From an uncultured Muribaculaceae bacterium (GTDB lineage: Bacteria > Bacteroidota > Bacteroidia > Bacteroidales > Muribaculaceae), in NCBI GenBank assembly GCA_910583675.1, contig CAJTYH010000019.1, forward strand, positions 1 to 55,392: DNA of 55,392 bases, in the 5' to 3' direction. Under the pieces are notes generated by a model that worked only from the letters and a program-made list of their open reading frames with translations, had not been told where the DNA came from and did not search any database. Below are positions 1-9,069 of this stretch, one piece after another. Position 1 is the stretch's first letter. Every line of letters starts with the position of its first letter. The translations under genes and the position numbers were made by a program.

Positions 1-73
1 CTGTTTTTCGGTGTCCGTGATTCGGCCTAATTATTCAAAAATTAACGAACTATTGGGTATAAAGGATGCAATT

Positions 74-118
74 AAAAATGTCCCAAATTATGCATTTAGC
101 AAAATCCGGGACATTTTT
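74..118 (-). terminator. Possible terminator after the GH2 gene
   Basis: An 11-bp inverted repeat (74-84 with 108-118, arms AAAAATGTCCC / GGGACATTTTT) has a 23-nt loop and A/T-rich flanks. It lies 35 bp beyond the stop codon of the leftward beta-galactosidase gene. The loop is long, so this is a moderate call. The rest of 1-152 holds no recognisable gene. Confidence 0.45.
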
Positions 119-152
119 ACTATAAATTAACGGTTGTATTCCTTTTGTGTAA

Positions 153-2669
153 TCAGCGTACGTCTATCATAATAGTGGCTGGTTTTACGCCAGGTGCACT
201 TACGGTAAGAGTGGCAGTTCCCGGAGTTGAGGCTGCACGCAGTATTGCGGTGGCAGCTCCAGAAAACAGTTTCATCTGCGGCTTGTCGAAAGAGAGCAGG
301 CATGTCGGATCTCCGTTTGCCGTAGCCAGGAACTCGGCGGCTCCGCTGACTTTGAATTTTACCATGCGGTTGTCGTCAGGAACTATGTTGCCGTTCTTGT
401 CTGCTATCTGTACAGTGACATATACCAGGTCGTTGCCGTCGGCATCAATGGTGGACTTGTTGGGCGAAAGAACTACATGGTGGGCTTTTCCGGATGTCAC
501 GACCTTGGCCTCATCTACAGGGTTGCCGCCTGCGTCGTATGCCACAACCTTTATTTCCCCGGGTTCATATACGGCATCGTCCCATATGAGGCGGTAGCGG
601 TTCATGGCAGCTTTGTCGTTTCGTTTAGCCTCGTCGGCTACGCGGTCGCGTTCCCAATATGGTGTAGCTGCCGTAGCTGTATAGTCCAATGGCATCGGTT
701 GGCTTTTTTCTTTGATACCTTGCGATTTCCCGTTGATGAAAAGCTCTGCCTTGGGATATGAGGTGTAAACCACTACGGGGGTAACCTCTCCTTCGCGTCC
801 TTTCCAGTTCCAATGCGGGAGGATATGCAAAGTGGGGGATTGCTTGTTCCATTGGGAGCGATAGAGATAATAGCGGTCTTTGGGAATGGAAGCAAGATCG
901 ATGATGCCGAATACGCTTGAATGGTTCGGCCATGCGTCGGTGTCATATGGGGATGGCTCTCCGAGATAATCGAAACCAGTCCATACGAATTGTCCGATCA
1001 TCCAGGGATAATCGTCGTCTGATGCAAAATCTATGTCAGGGATATTGCTCCAGTAGCAGTATTCCGTGTCATATGATGAGGATTGATGATTTGGATATGT
1101 GGCGTTTGGTTTAAGCTCCATCGGGAACATGTAGCATCCTCGAGAAGATACGGTGCTCGCGGTCTCGCTACCAAGTATAAGTTTTTGTGGTAGGGTTTTG
1201 TATGCCTTTACGTAATACTGTGGTTTGTAATTGAACCCCGGTATGTCAAGTGCTGCTGCAAACCCGTTGTCAAGTACCGATCCGATCTGATCCATACCGC
1301 ATGTGACAGGACGCGTTGGGTCTTCCCGGTGCGCGATATCAAGAAGCATCTGCAGTTCCTGTACACCGTCAGGCCCCCATTGACTCGGCACTTCGTTGCC
1401 GATGCTCCACATTACCACGGAGGCGTTGTTGCGGTAGTGCCGGATCATGTTGACCATATCCTTTTCAGCCCATTCGTTGAAGATGGATCCATATCCGTTT
1501 GGACTTTTGGGGCGGAATCCCCAGTCGTCGAACGGTTCTACCATGAGCATCATTCCCATCTCGTCGCAAAGTTCAACGAGTTCAGGTGCCGGCATGTTGT
1601 GTGATGTTCGTATGGCGTTCGCTCCCATGTCCTTGAGCAGCTCTATCTGATGCTTTAGCGCTGCGTGATTGACTGCGGCTCCGAGTGGCCCGAGATCGTG
1701 ATGATTGCATACACCCTTGAATTTGGTGTATTTGCCGTTGAGGAAGAACCCTTTTTCAGGGATGTATTCAAGTGATCTTATGCCGAATCTTGTAGAATAG
1801 GTGTCAACTTCTTTTCCGTCAACGGTCAATGTAGTGCGCGCAATATAAAGGTTCGGATTCTCCGGTGACCATAGAGCGGGATCTGAAACCAGGAAATTCT
1901 GTGTGAAAGGTTGATTGTGTGCATAGTACATTGACCGATTCGTAGCGACGATTTTTCCATCCGGGGCGAGTATATCGGTATTGACTTCTATAGCCTCTCC
2001 CTTGGCGGTACCCGTGATGTTTGTAATAAGTTTTACCGAAGCCTCTTTGGCGGATACATATGGCGTGGTTATGTAGGTGCCCCATACCGGTACATGCACG
2101 CGTGAAGTCGTGATGAGGTGCACGTTACGGTACAGACCTGCTCCAGGATACCACCGGGATGATTGCGGTTTGTTTTCAACCTCCACTGTCAATGTGTTTT
2201 CTCCGGGATGTACCGTTCCGGCAGGAAGGGTTATGTGGAAAGAATTGTATCCATATGCCCAATGACCCACATGTTTTCCGTTGACGCTAACCTGGGGATT
2301 GCTCATGGCTCCGTCGAAAACCAATGTGAAAGTCCGTGCCGTAGTGTCGGCTATTTCAAACGGAATCGTGTAGATGCCTTTTCCCATATATGGCAATCCG
2401 CCTGTACGACCGGTCTTTTCGCTCTTTTCCGTTTCTCCATTTTGTTCCACTGCCACTATCTGAAGGTCGTTGTCCCGGGAGAACGGTTCATGTATCGCCC
2501 AGTCGTGTGGCACGCGCACCGTTTCCCATTGCGACCGGTTGCCGGTGGAGTCGATCTTTGCGAATTTCCATCCGTATTGCAAGGTGGATTCTGTTCTCGC
2601 CCATCCTGTCACTGCTGTGCACAGTAGTGCGGCGCATGAAACTGACAGAAGTCTTTGATAATTTTTCAT
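153..2669 (-). CDS. GH2 beta-galactosidase, secreted
   Basis: The 838-residue protein is a glycoside hydrolase family 2 enzyme, probably a beta-galactosidase that removes terminal galactose from galactan oligosaccharides. A signal peptide covers about residues 1-25. A jelly-roll sugar-binding domain and an immunoglobulin-like domain follow, then the TIM barrel from about residue 300. WSIGNE places the acid/base at Glu426 and LILGSE the nucleophile at Glu502. The C-terminal part (from about 640) has the beta-sandwich repeats usual in long Bacteroidota GH2 enzymes, including a stretch with FINGKSQG. It is the last gene of a leftward trio, 29 bp after the GH53 galactanase, which supports the galactan role. 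Exact substrate is inferred from context; GH2 also includes glucuronidases and mannosidases. Confidence 0.88.
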   Translation of the reverse strand: MKNYQRLLSVSCAALLCTAVTGWARTESTLQYGWKFAKIDSTGNRSQWETVRVPHDWAIHEPFSRDNDLQIVAVEQNGETEKSEKTGRTGGLPYMGKGIYTIPFEIADTTARTFTLVFDGAMSNPQVSVNGKHVGHWAYGYNSFHITLPAGTVHPGENTLTVEVENKPQSSRWYPGAGLYRNVHLITTSRVHVPVWGTYITTPYVSAKEASVKLITNITGTAKGEAIEVNTDILAPDGKIVATNRSMYYAHNQPFTQNFLVSDPALWSPENPNLYIARTTLTVDGKEVDTYSTRFGIRSLEYIPEKGFFLNGKYTKFKGVCNHHDLGPLGAAVNHAALKHQIELLKDMGANAIRTSHNMPAPELVELCDEMGMMLMVEPFDDWGFRPKSPNGYGSIFNEWAEKDMVNMIRHYRNNASVVMWSIGNEVPSQWGPDGVQELQMLLDIAHREDPTRPVTCGMDQIGSVLDNGFAAALDIPGFNYKPQYYVKAYKTLPQKLILGSETASTVSSRGCYMFPMELKPNATYPNHQSSSYDTEYCYWSNIPDIDFASDDDYPWMIGQFVWTGFDYLGEPSPYDTDAWPNHSSVFGIIDLASIPKDRYYLYRSQWNKQSPTLHILPHWNWKGREGEVTPVVVYTSYPKAELFINGKSQGIKEKSQPMPLDYTATAATPYWERDRVADEAKRNDKAAMNRYRLIWDDAVYEPGEIKVVAYDAGGNPVDEAKVVTSGKAHHVVLSPNKSTIDADGNDLVYVTVQIADKNGNIVPDDNRMVKFKVSGAAEFLATANGDPTCLLSFDKPQMKLFSGAATAILRAASTPGTATLTVSAPGVKPATIMIDVR

Positions 2670-2698
2670 ATGTATGACGGTAGTGATTTAAGTTGTAT

Positions 2699-3823
2699 TC
2701 AATTGGATTTGAAGGCTTTTATCGCTTCGTTAGGGCGTCCTTTCTCGAAAGCGCCTTTATGATACCCGTTGAAACCCTCAGGCGCTTCCGGTTCCCAGTA
2801 GAATATTCCGGCAAGCGTTTTTCCCGATTGATCTTTCAGCAGCTTTTCGATCGCGGCCTTACCGGCGATGCCATTGGAATGATGGAATCCTATCTCTGAG
2901 ATCATTATATGCTTGCCATATTTTTTTGACAGGAGATTTATGTTGTCAATGCATGAGTTGACCATTGAATTGTCAATTGCTACCTGCCAGGATGACCCGT
3001 TACCGCTTTCCGTTTCAGGATACAGCGACATTCCGATCATGTCATATTTGGCCCCGTTCGTTTTCATGAGATCAAAGAACCAGTTGAACATGTCTTTGTC
3101 ATGTCCGTTGTTAAGGTGCAATATTACTTTGGCATCGGGTATTGTTTCTTTTACAGCTTCGGCACCGGCATTGAAATATCGTACGAATTCTCCGACGGTA
3201 TTGCCTTGTACCCGGCCGCTTTCCCACAACATGCCTCCCGAGGTCTCGTTGCCGATCTGAACCCATTCGGGATGGATGTTTTCATTTTTCAGTTTGCCGA
3301 GTACTTCCGTGACATGCCTCTTTACAGCGGAGGCAAGTTCCTCGCCGGTTTTAAGATTCTTCCATGCATCGGGTACTTTCTGGTTCGCCGGGTCTGCCCA
3401 TGTGTCCGACAGATGAAAATCAATCATCAGGCGCATTCCCATCACATGTGCACGACGAGCCTTTGCCATAAGGTCGGCGATGCCGTTCCATTCATGTTCT
3501 GGTTCCACCCATACGCGCAGACGTATGGAGTTTATTCCACATTCGTCGCGCAATATCGATATGGCATCCGATGTTTCACCTTTGTCATTATAGAATTCAT
3601 GCCCTTTATGTTCGATTTCGGTCAGCCAGCTGATGTCGGCTCCTTTAGCAAACGATACAGGTATGGTGGTGTTGTCATTGTCCGGGGTGTCAGGTTCGGG
3701 CGCTTCCGGGGTGATAGGCTTTTGAGGCGGTTCGTCATCATTGCTTCCACAGGCAGACAGCGTCGGCAAAAGGATGGCGGATAAGAAGAGGAGCATCAGG
3801 GAAAGTCTGAATTTATGTATCAT
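2699..3823 (-). CDS. GH53 endo-beta-1,4-galactanase lipoprotein
   Basis: This 374-residue enzyme matches GH53, which cuts beta-1,4-galactan and type I arabinogalactan. A lipoprotein signal ends in LSAC with Cys25 as the lipidated residue. The following GSNDDEPP is acidic, like the export signal that sends Bacteroidota lipoproteins to the cell surface, so a surface location is likely. A Pro/acid-rich spacer (about 30-55) precedes the barrel, which opens with KGADISWL. The acid/base is Glu193 (QIGNE) and the nucleophile Glu310 (MISE). It sits between a GH5-like gene (78 bp upstream) and the GH2 gene (29 bp downstream), in one apparent operon. GH53 would make oligosaccharides outside the cell and GH2 would finish them. 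Confidence 0.92.
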   Translation of the reverse strand: MIHKFRLSLMLLFLSAILLPTLSACGSNDDEPPQKPITPEAPEPDTPDNDNTTIPVSFAKGADISWLTEIEHKGHEFYNDKGETSDAISILRDECGINSIRLRVWVEPEHEWNGIADLMAKARRAHVMGMRLMIDFHLSDTWADPANQKVPDAWKNLKTGEELASAVKRHVTEVLGKLKNENIHPEWVQIGNETSGGMLWESGRVQGNTVGEFVRYFNAGAEAVKETIPDAKVILHLNNGHDKDMFNWFFDLMKTNGAKYDMIGMSLYPETESGNGSSWQVAIDNSMVNSCIDNINLLSKKYGKHIMISEIGFHHSNGIAGKAAIEKLLKDQSGKTLAGIFYWEPEAPEGFNGYHKGAFEKGRPNEAIKAFKSN

Positions 3824-3901
3824 ATTGTGGAATTATATTAATGAATTGTAGGCGGATGTGCGGTTATTTGCATCTTTTGTATAACGGTTCGCTTATGTGA
3901 T

Positions 3902-6469
3902 TTATTCTATCCAAATGCCAATGATTTCAATTTCGGCATCATTATTGGGTATTGCAATCACCACCTTTTCTGCTTCGGAAAGTTCGAGTGGGGAATCATA
4001 ACTTGGCGGCATGAACTCACGTTTTAAAAACGTAGGGTATGGTGCGGGGCATAACAGAGTGGGCATCAATGACATTTCGGAAATCATGATTTCCATGGTA
4101 TCATTGGGTGAGAGCCGTATTGTTTTCCCGAATGTAATGCCCTCGGAATTTACGATTGAAACTGTCATTTCTTCAGCTCCAATAACAGCTCCGGTGCGGA
4201 TCTTTAATTTCTTGGAGGTGAGATCCGGTCTCTTGCCGAATGTGTTTGCTGTGATATTCTTTATGTTCTTGGACAAGACCGTAGTCACGGTATCGGCCTC
4301 CGGTCTTGTTACGAATTTAAGTGCGTCCGGCGCTAACGGCATGTTTTTTGAGGGCTGTATGTACGAGCGTCCCCATTGGTCGGGGATGGTGGAGATCTCA
4401 ATGCCTTGGGTGCCATCGGCGGCATTCATCAATACTACCGGTTCATCATGAGACAACAATCTTGTTGTGTAATATTCTGTTTCAGGGTAGTCCCAATCAA
4501 GTGGGGCACCGGGAATGGCATCCGGGAATGTTTTAGTCCGCTCAGCCTTGAAAGCTGCTATGCGGTATTTCCATTCTTTTTTGTCTTCAAGCATGGAGGC
4601 GGGGATCGTTGCTTCGTACCTATACGGAGCAACTTTGTGCATGGTGTACAATTTGTTGTCCTTTCGCCAGAAAGATATGTCTTCAGGATAGATTACCAAT
4701 GAATCAGGCATTTGGGATCCGAAACATTCTGCGGTAATGGTCAAGTCAGAATCAATCAGATGTACCGGAACGGGAATGTGGTTCACATGCAACGGTATTG
4801 TGCGCGGTGCCGGTGGCGCTACATATTCGTTGATGGCGATATTTCCAAACTTGGCGGTGCGGTCTATATTGCGAAGTGACGTGCTGTCTGATGAGAGCAG
4901 GTATACACCGGGAGATACAGGCATGGTGGCATCTTTTGCCCGTCCTACCGTTGCGTTAGGGTCTATTGCTGAAATGTAATGGAATGTTGCACCCAGTCCG
5001 GGAAGCCTAAGCATCATAGGATGGGATGCATTTATCGTTATTGCCGCTTCACGGTCAAGTGAAGGTTTGCTGAAAGGATCTGTGGTGTACAATACGTCGG
5101 GCATCACTTCAAGCCGCCATGTCCTTGGAGATACGCGGTCTATCAGATATGCCCCGCGTCCCTGGTATTCAACGATGGGAGAAGTGCCGTATCCTGCGAC
5201 GTGCAGTAGTGAATCCGGAAGGACAGGTTGGTCGGAGGTGTTGTTTGTGTAAAAGTATTCCTGTGGAGTATTCCACATTGCAAGATTGCGTTTATAGCTT
5301 ACTGTAGCAGAGCCAAAAACCGTATCAACGGGATACTTCTCGGTCTGGCTTCCTTCAGAGGTAGTTTGCATCACACGTGAAGCGATTTTCATTCCGATGG
5401 CTTTCTGGGGAGTATATGCAAGATTCAAAAAATGCGTCTGGTACTCGGTATTGTAGGAAGCCATGTCTATGGGATCGTATGCGAATTGCGTGGCCCACTG
5501 GAACCCATTCTGTGCAAATGTGCGTGCTATGGCCGGATACAGGTAACTGTCAAGCATGTCTGCCGGGTCAAATTCATATATCACTTTGGCTTTATCCTTA
5601 TATCCCTTCATGGAGGCATATGGGATGAAGTAATCATCTACATATGGCAGGAAGTTGCCGGTGCGTCTGTGTCCCGAGACAAGACCTATGGGATACCACT
5701 GGAATGTGGTGCCGTCGATGTCGGCATCGTAGTATCCTTGAGCCAAGGGCATGTTATGGCTGACATTGTATAATACAGGCTTGCTCCACTTGTTTTTACG
5801 GAGTGTGCGAGCCATGGCGTTGATGTAGGATGTGACCTGTCGTGCGGACGTGTCGTGGCACGGTTCGTTGTTTATCTCCATGGCGATGATAGCCTCGTCG
5901 TTGGCATAGGTTTTGCCGGTGTACTTGTTCTTGTGGTTCGCAAGGGCAGCCAGATACTTCTTCTGTGCTTCAATCGCATCAGGATTTGAGTGCATCTCGC
6001 ATTTGTCGTACAGGTAAGAGAATCCGCCTGCGGGTTCGTCACGCTCGGGATAGCCGTTGCCGAAATTCGTTTGTGCCGTGAGTATGATGTCAATACCTCG
6101 TTTTTCAAGGCTCTCTATCAGATAGTCAAGAAGATCAAGATGCTCGTTGTCCAACAGGTTGCCAATGCTGTCGGTAAGTTCTACGTCCCAAAGATGCAAT
6201 CGAAAGGCATTTGCTCCCATGCGGCTTATATGGTACACGTCTCGGTCTATGGCATCCTTATGATTTACCCCAAGTTTGTTCATTGCCCGGTAGGCATGTG
6301 CGAAAGGTAATGTGTAATTTACGCCATAATAGCGAACTTCGTTGCCGGTTGATGTTTCCCGCATACGTCCGTGATTGTCGACATATATTTTCCCGGTAGC
6401 CCCTGATGAGGCCATAGCACAAGCCAAAAATACAGGTATAATGCCCCGCATAGGAGTGAAATGTTTCAT
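3902..6469 (-). CDS. Secreted GH5-like (clan GH-A) protein
   Basis: The 855-residue protein starts with a signal peptide (about 1-25). Its N-terminal half is a TIM barrel of the clan GH-A/GH5 type. RLHLWD lies near residue 90, INNEP puts the likely acid/base at Glu202, and KVIYEF puts the likely nucleophile at Glu299. From about residue 400 on it is beta-rich without a family I can name. It is the first gene of the leftward operon leading into GH53 and GH2, so it probably helps break down galactan or an attached side chain, but the substrate cannot be read from the sequence. Similar proteins are often annotated only as secreted or membrane proteins. An alternative is a carbohydrate-binding scaffold with a weakly active barrel, though both catalytic glutamates appear present. 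Confidence 0.72.
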   Translation of the reverse strand: MKHFTPMRGIIPVFLACAMASSGATGKIYVDNHGRMRETSTGNEVRYYGVNYTLPFAHAYRAMNKLGVNHKDAIDRDVYHISRMGANAFRLHLWDVELTDSIGNLLDNEHLDLLDYLIESLEKRGIDIILTAQTNFGNGYPERDEPAGGFSYLYDKCEMHSNPDAIEAQKKYLAALANHKNKYTGKTYANDEAIIAMEINNEPCHDTSARQVTSYINAMARTLRKNKWSKPVLYNVSHNMPLAQGYYDADIDGTTFQWYPIGLVSGHRRTGNFLPYVDDYFIPYASMKGYKDKAKVIYEFDPADMLDSYLYPAIARTFAQNGFQWATQFAYDPIDMASYNTEYQTHFLNLAYTPQKAIGMKIASRVMQTTSEGSQTEKYPVDTVFGSATVSYKRNLAMWNTPQEYFYTNNTSDQPVLPDSLLHVAGYGTSPIVEYQGRGAYLIDRVSPRTWRLEVMPDVLYTTDPFSKPSLDREAAITINASHPMMLRLPGLGATFHYISAIDPNATVGRAKDATMPVSPGVYLLSSDSTSLRNIDRTAKFGNIAINEYVAPPAPRTIPLHVNHIPVPVHLIDSDLTITAECFGSQMPDSLVIYPEDISFWRKDNKLYTMHKVAPYRYEATIPASMLEDKKEWKYRIAAFKAERTKTFPDAIPGAPLDWDYPETEYYTTRLLSHDEPVVLMNAADGTQGIEISTIPDQWGRSYIQPSKNMPLAPDALKFVTRPEADTVTTVLSKNIKNITANTFGKRPDLTSKKLKIRTGAVIGAEEMTVSIVNSEGITFGKTIRLSPNDTMEIMISEMSLMPTLLCPAPYPTFLKREFMPPSYDSPLELSEAEKVVIAIPNNDAEIEIIGIWIE

Positions 6470-6634
6470 GGCAGCTGATTTAACGCTGATTTTAAAAGTA
6501 TGTTCGTATATAAAGATATAATCTACACGGCTTGTTTATTAGGCAGAAACATTGGGTATGTATCGAAATCGAACATGATGCGGTATGCATATGCGTTTCT
6601 GCGGGAATAAACTCGCTCTAATTCTAAATTTTTG

Positions 6635-6642
6635 CAAATATA
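6635..6642 (-). promoter_or_regulatory. Candidate -7 box of the galactanase operon
   Basis: On the minus strand this reads TATATTTG, matching the Bacteroidota -7 consensus TAnnTTTG. It would start a transcript near 6628, with a leader of about 160 nt before the GH5-like gene. I see no TTTG element at the expected -33 position. No transcription factor gene lies nearby to suggest the inducer. Confidence 0.35.
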
Positions 6643-6688
6643 CGTAAAAAAGCAGTATGGTGACCTACTTAATTCAACAGTTTTTTGT

Positions 6689-6696
6689 TAGCTTTG
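6689..6696 (+). promoter_or_regulatory. Candidate -7 box of the META-domain gene
   Basis: TAGCTTTG matches TAnnTTTG and would start transcription near 6703, about 60 nt before the ATG at 6762. A clear -33 TTTG is missing. The 292-bp divergent gap 6470-6761 holds this box and the one for the opposite operon and nothing else I recognise. Confidence 0.4.
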
Positions 6697-6761
6697 TATG
6701 AGTATACACGTTTCATAATATAGGGAGGACAATGATGTCTCGCCATTAAAAAGGTCAGCCG

Positions 6762-7880
6762 ATGTATCATAAGAATATATCTTTTTTACCGATAGGAATT
6801 TTACTGATTAGTGCCATATCCTCATGTGCGCTCCTTGACAAATCACAGAAACTTGTGATGCGGGGATCATCGGGACATTCCGGTGAAGAGAAAATTGAGA
6901 CCGAGAAGACGAGGGACACCGAAATTTCAGGTCCCGTTCTCTCTCCTCCTAAAAACAAGCAACAGAAAAACACCTCCTCATCCAATTCAAACAAGGCCGT
7001 AAAGAAGAATAAGAAGAACGGGAGTGGTGTGTCAAAAAAAGAACTTGCCGCAGCCAGAAAGGACGCTGAGGCAAATGCTCTCGAAAAAAATGATGAGAAT
7101 CCGGAAACCGACAAAAAAGCTGCCGGTACAGTAAAGCAAACGGCATCTACATCAGTCACGGGTGATTTCTCACTCGGGGGAGAGTGGACTATCCATATGG
7201 TGCGTAACAATAAGGTCGATGGTGAGGAGCGTCCCTATGTGACCTTTGATCTTTCGGCAAAACGCATTTATGGATCAAACGGATGCAACTATATAAACGG
7301 AGACATCAAACTGCAACCTGAAAGGAAACTTTCGATTGAAAATCTCATATCAACCCAACGTTTGTGCAACGATGCACCTCTTGAGCATCTTATCAACCTT
7401 GCACTTAGCGATGTGGCATCCTATATTCCGCGACAGGAAGGCTCGGTTACTTATCTTGATCTCATGCCTGCCAGTGGTACCATGCCATTGATCGTATTGC
7501 GTAGGCAAAATATGGTGTTCCTGAATGGGGCTTGGAAAGTGAAGACTTTGAACGGGACTCCATTGGAAGGGGATGTTTCCATATCCATAGATGTAGAAGA
7601 CCGTAAAATCCATGGCAATACCGGATGCAATGTGTTCAACGGCACTTTGTTCATAGATCCCGATAAAACGGACTCCATGCAGTTTATAGATCTGATTACC
7701 ACCCGCATGGCCTGTCCCGCTGAAATGAGGGAGACAGAATTGCTGTTGGCCTTGGAAGAGGCTGAAAGCGCCCGCGCGTCTTCTTCCGATCTGACGGAGA
7801 TTTATAGTGCATCGGGAGTGCTTTTGCTTACTTTGGAGCGGATGGATGTGACTCCACGTCTGGATGAGCAGGAACGTTGA
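6762..7880 (+). CDS. Lipoprotein with two META (HslJ-like) domains
   Basis: The 372-residue protein has a lipoprotein signal with lipobox ISSC and Cys22. A low-complexity Lys/Ser/Glu-rich linker runs from about 30 to 130. Two META domains follow (about 140-245 and 255-360). Each has the family hallmark of a Gly-x-x-Gly-Cys-Asn turn (GSNGCNYINGD and GNTGCNVFNG) and a later conserved cysteine (RLCND, RMACP). META domains occur in the heat-shock protein HslJ and in secreted proteins of uncertain function, so an envelope or stress role is a guess. It is alone in its transcription unit and converges on the porin gene 43 bp away. The cysteine pairs could form disulfides in the periplasm. Confidence 0.82.
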   Translation: MYHKNISFLPIGILLISAISSCALLDKSQKLVMRGSSGHSGEEKIETEKTRDTEISGPVLSPPKNKQQKNTSSSNSNKAVKKNKKNGSGVSKKELAAARKDAEANALEKNDENPETDKKAAGTVKQTASTSVTGDFSLGGEWTIHMVRNNKVDGEERPYVTFDLSAKRIYGSNGCNYINGDIKLQPERKLSIENLISTQRLCNDAPLEHLINLALSDVASYIPRQEGSVTYLDLMPASGTMPLIVLRRQNMVFLNGAWKVKTLNGTPLEGDVSISIDVEDRKIHGNTGCNVFNGTLFIDPDKTDSMQFIDLITTRMACPAEMRETELLLALEEAESARASSSDLTEIYSASGVLLLTLERMDVTPRLDEQER

Positions 7881-7923
7881 TAAGTCCATAAGGCGCATTG
7901 GCCTTGACAGACACGGTATTGAA

Positions 7924-8964
7924 TTAAAATTTAATGATGATTTCTGCTAACAGCTTGTCGCTATTGCCGCGTGTGGCATCCACCTCCTTGTTGTAGAAAT
8001 ATTTTTCGTAGTTGACGGTAATTTCAGCTTTCAGATGTTTATGGATGCGCCCTATAGTTGAGCCTATTGTCAATCGTCGTCTGGATGGATGGTCGACTGG
8101 CAGAATGCCATCCGTATTGCTTATACCGGATGAATGATCCGTCATCCCGTCAAAACGTCCTTCGAATGATAGATAGTTGAATGTGGGGGTGGTTATGGGA
8201 AGTGTGTATACACCGTACACGTTCCATGCGTTTACATGGCCAAAGTCGTTTCCTGCATATCGCTTGTACTGGTATTCACCTTCAACAAGCCATCTGTCAT
8301 ATTTCCATGTGATACTCCCGTCTGCGACATTGATCCTTGTAAAGTGTGGTTTGTAGCTCACAAAACTGCCTGATATGGCAATATCCTTTACGTAACATGT
8401 GGCTTTGGCAGCGTATGTATAGCTCTTTTGCCATACATCATGGTTGCTGGTCGAGGAAGTATTGAAAATACCGAATTCCAGATCGGCCGGTATCTTTCCC
8501 GATTTCCCGTAATATCCACCCTTTATGCCGACCTGACGCATGTTTACCATATATTTGCCTATAAATGATCTGTTGGCAAAATAGTAGCCTCCAGGCCCCT
8601 TAAAGCAATCTGTACCGAATGGTACGCGGAATTGTCCGGCTTGTATTCTCCATTTTGGCAAGAAATCCCAGCGTCCCCATGCATCCAGGAATTTCATTTT
8701 ACCTTGGTCGCATGCGTCAAACTGTACGTAATAGCTTATTGTCGGGAAAACTTTTCCTCCCACATTTATACGGGCGTTCCTGACCTCGAAGCGACTTCCG
8801 AATCCATCGTTCCGATTCGTCCATTCTCCTTCCCAACGAGCTCTTACCACACCATGGATTTCCGGGATATAGCTGAATGCCTTTTCAGAATCTGGATTTT
8901 CAGAATTGCAGGTCAGGCATGCAGCACCTATAATAGCTGATAATATAGTCCGTTTCATCTTCAT
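7924..8964 (-). CDS. OprP/OprO-type outer-membrane porin
   Basis: The 346-residue protein has an N-terminal signal (about 1-20) and alternates aromatic and polar residues in beta strands throughout. It ends in IIIKF with a terminal Phe, typical of outer-membrane barrels. Stretches such as QFDACDQGKMKFLDAW and AGQFRVPFG resemble the phosphate-selective porin O/P family, which Bacteroidota use as general anion-type porins. At 346 residues it is slightly shorter than many relatives. It is transcribed alone, converging with the META gene. Specificity for phosphate cannot be inferred, and no pho genes are nearby. An alternative start two codons downstream (Met3) is possible. Confidence 0.8.
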   Translation of the reverse strand: MKMKRTILSAIIGAACLTCNSENPDSEKAFSYIPEIHGVVRARWEGEWTNRNDGFGSRFEVRNARINVGGKVFPTISYYVQFDACDQGKMKFLDAWGRWDFLPKWRIQAGQFRVPFGTDCFKGPGGYYFANRSFIGKYMVNMRQVGIKGGYYGKSGKIPADLEFGIFNTSSTSNHDVWQKSYTYAAKATCYVKDIAISGSFVSYKPHFTRINVADGSITWKYDRWLVEGEYQYKRYAGNDFGHVNAWNVYGVYTLPITTPTFNYLSFEGRFDGMTDHSSGISNTDGILPVDHPSRRRLTIGSTIGRIHKHLKAEITVNYEKYFYNKEVDATRGNSDKLLAEIIIKF

Positions 8965-9010
8965 CCTAATAAATAGTTTCGCGGTGCAAAATTAGTTATT
9001 TCCTGTAAAA

Positions 9011-9054
9011 GAATGAAGCCCGGTGAAGCAAGCGTGCTTCACCGGGCTTCATTC
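9011..9054 (-). terminator. Terminator of the S9 peptidase gene
   Basis: This is a perfect 20-bp inverted repeat (9011-9030 with 9035-9054) with a 4-nt loop. On the minus strand it is followed at once by TTTT. It sits 15 bp beyond the stop of the peptidase gene, a textbook intrinsic terminator. Confidence 0.9.
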
Positions 9055-9069
9055 TCAATGGTTTAATTG

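Noticed and set aside
6767..7210. Antisense frame over the META gene (Phe/Ser-rich)
   Set aside because: Its Phe/Ser composition mirrors the Lys/Ser/Glu-rich linker on the other strand.
7924..8964. Phosphate-specific uptake locus
   Set aside because: OprP-type porins in Bacteroidota need not be phosphate-specific, and no pst or pho genes are nearby.
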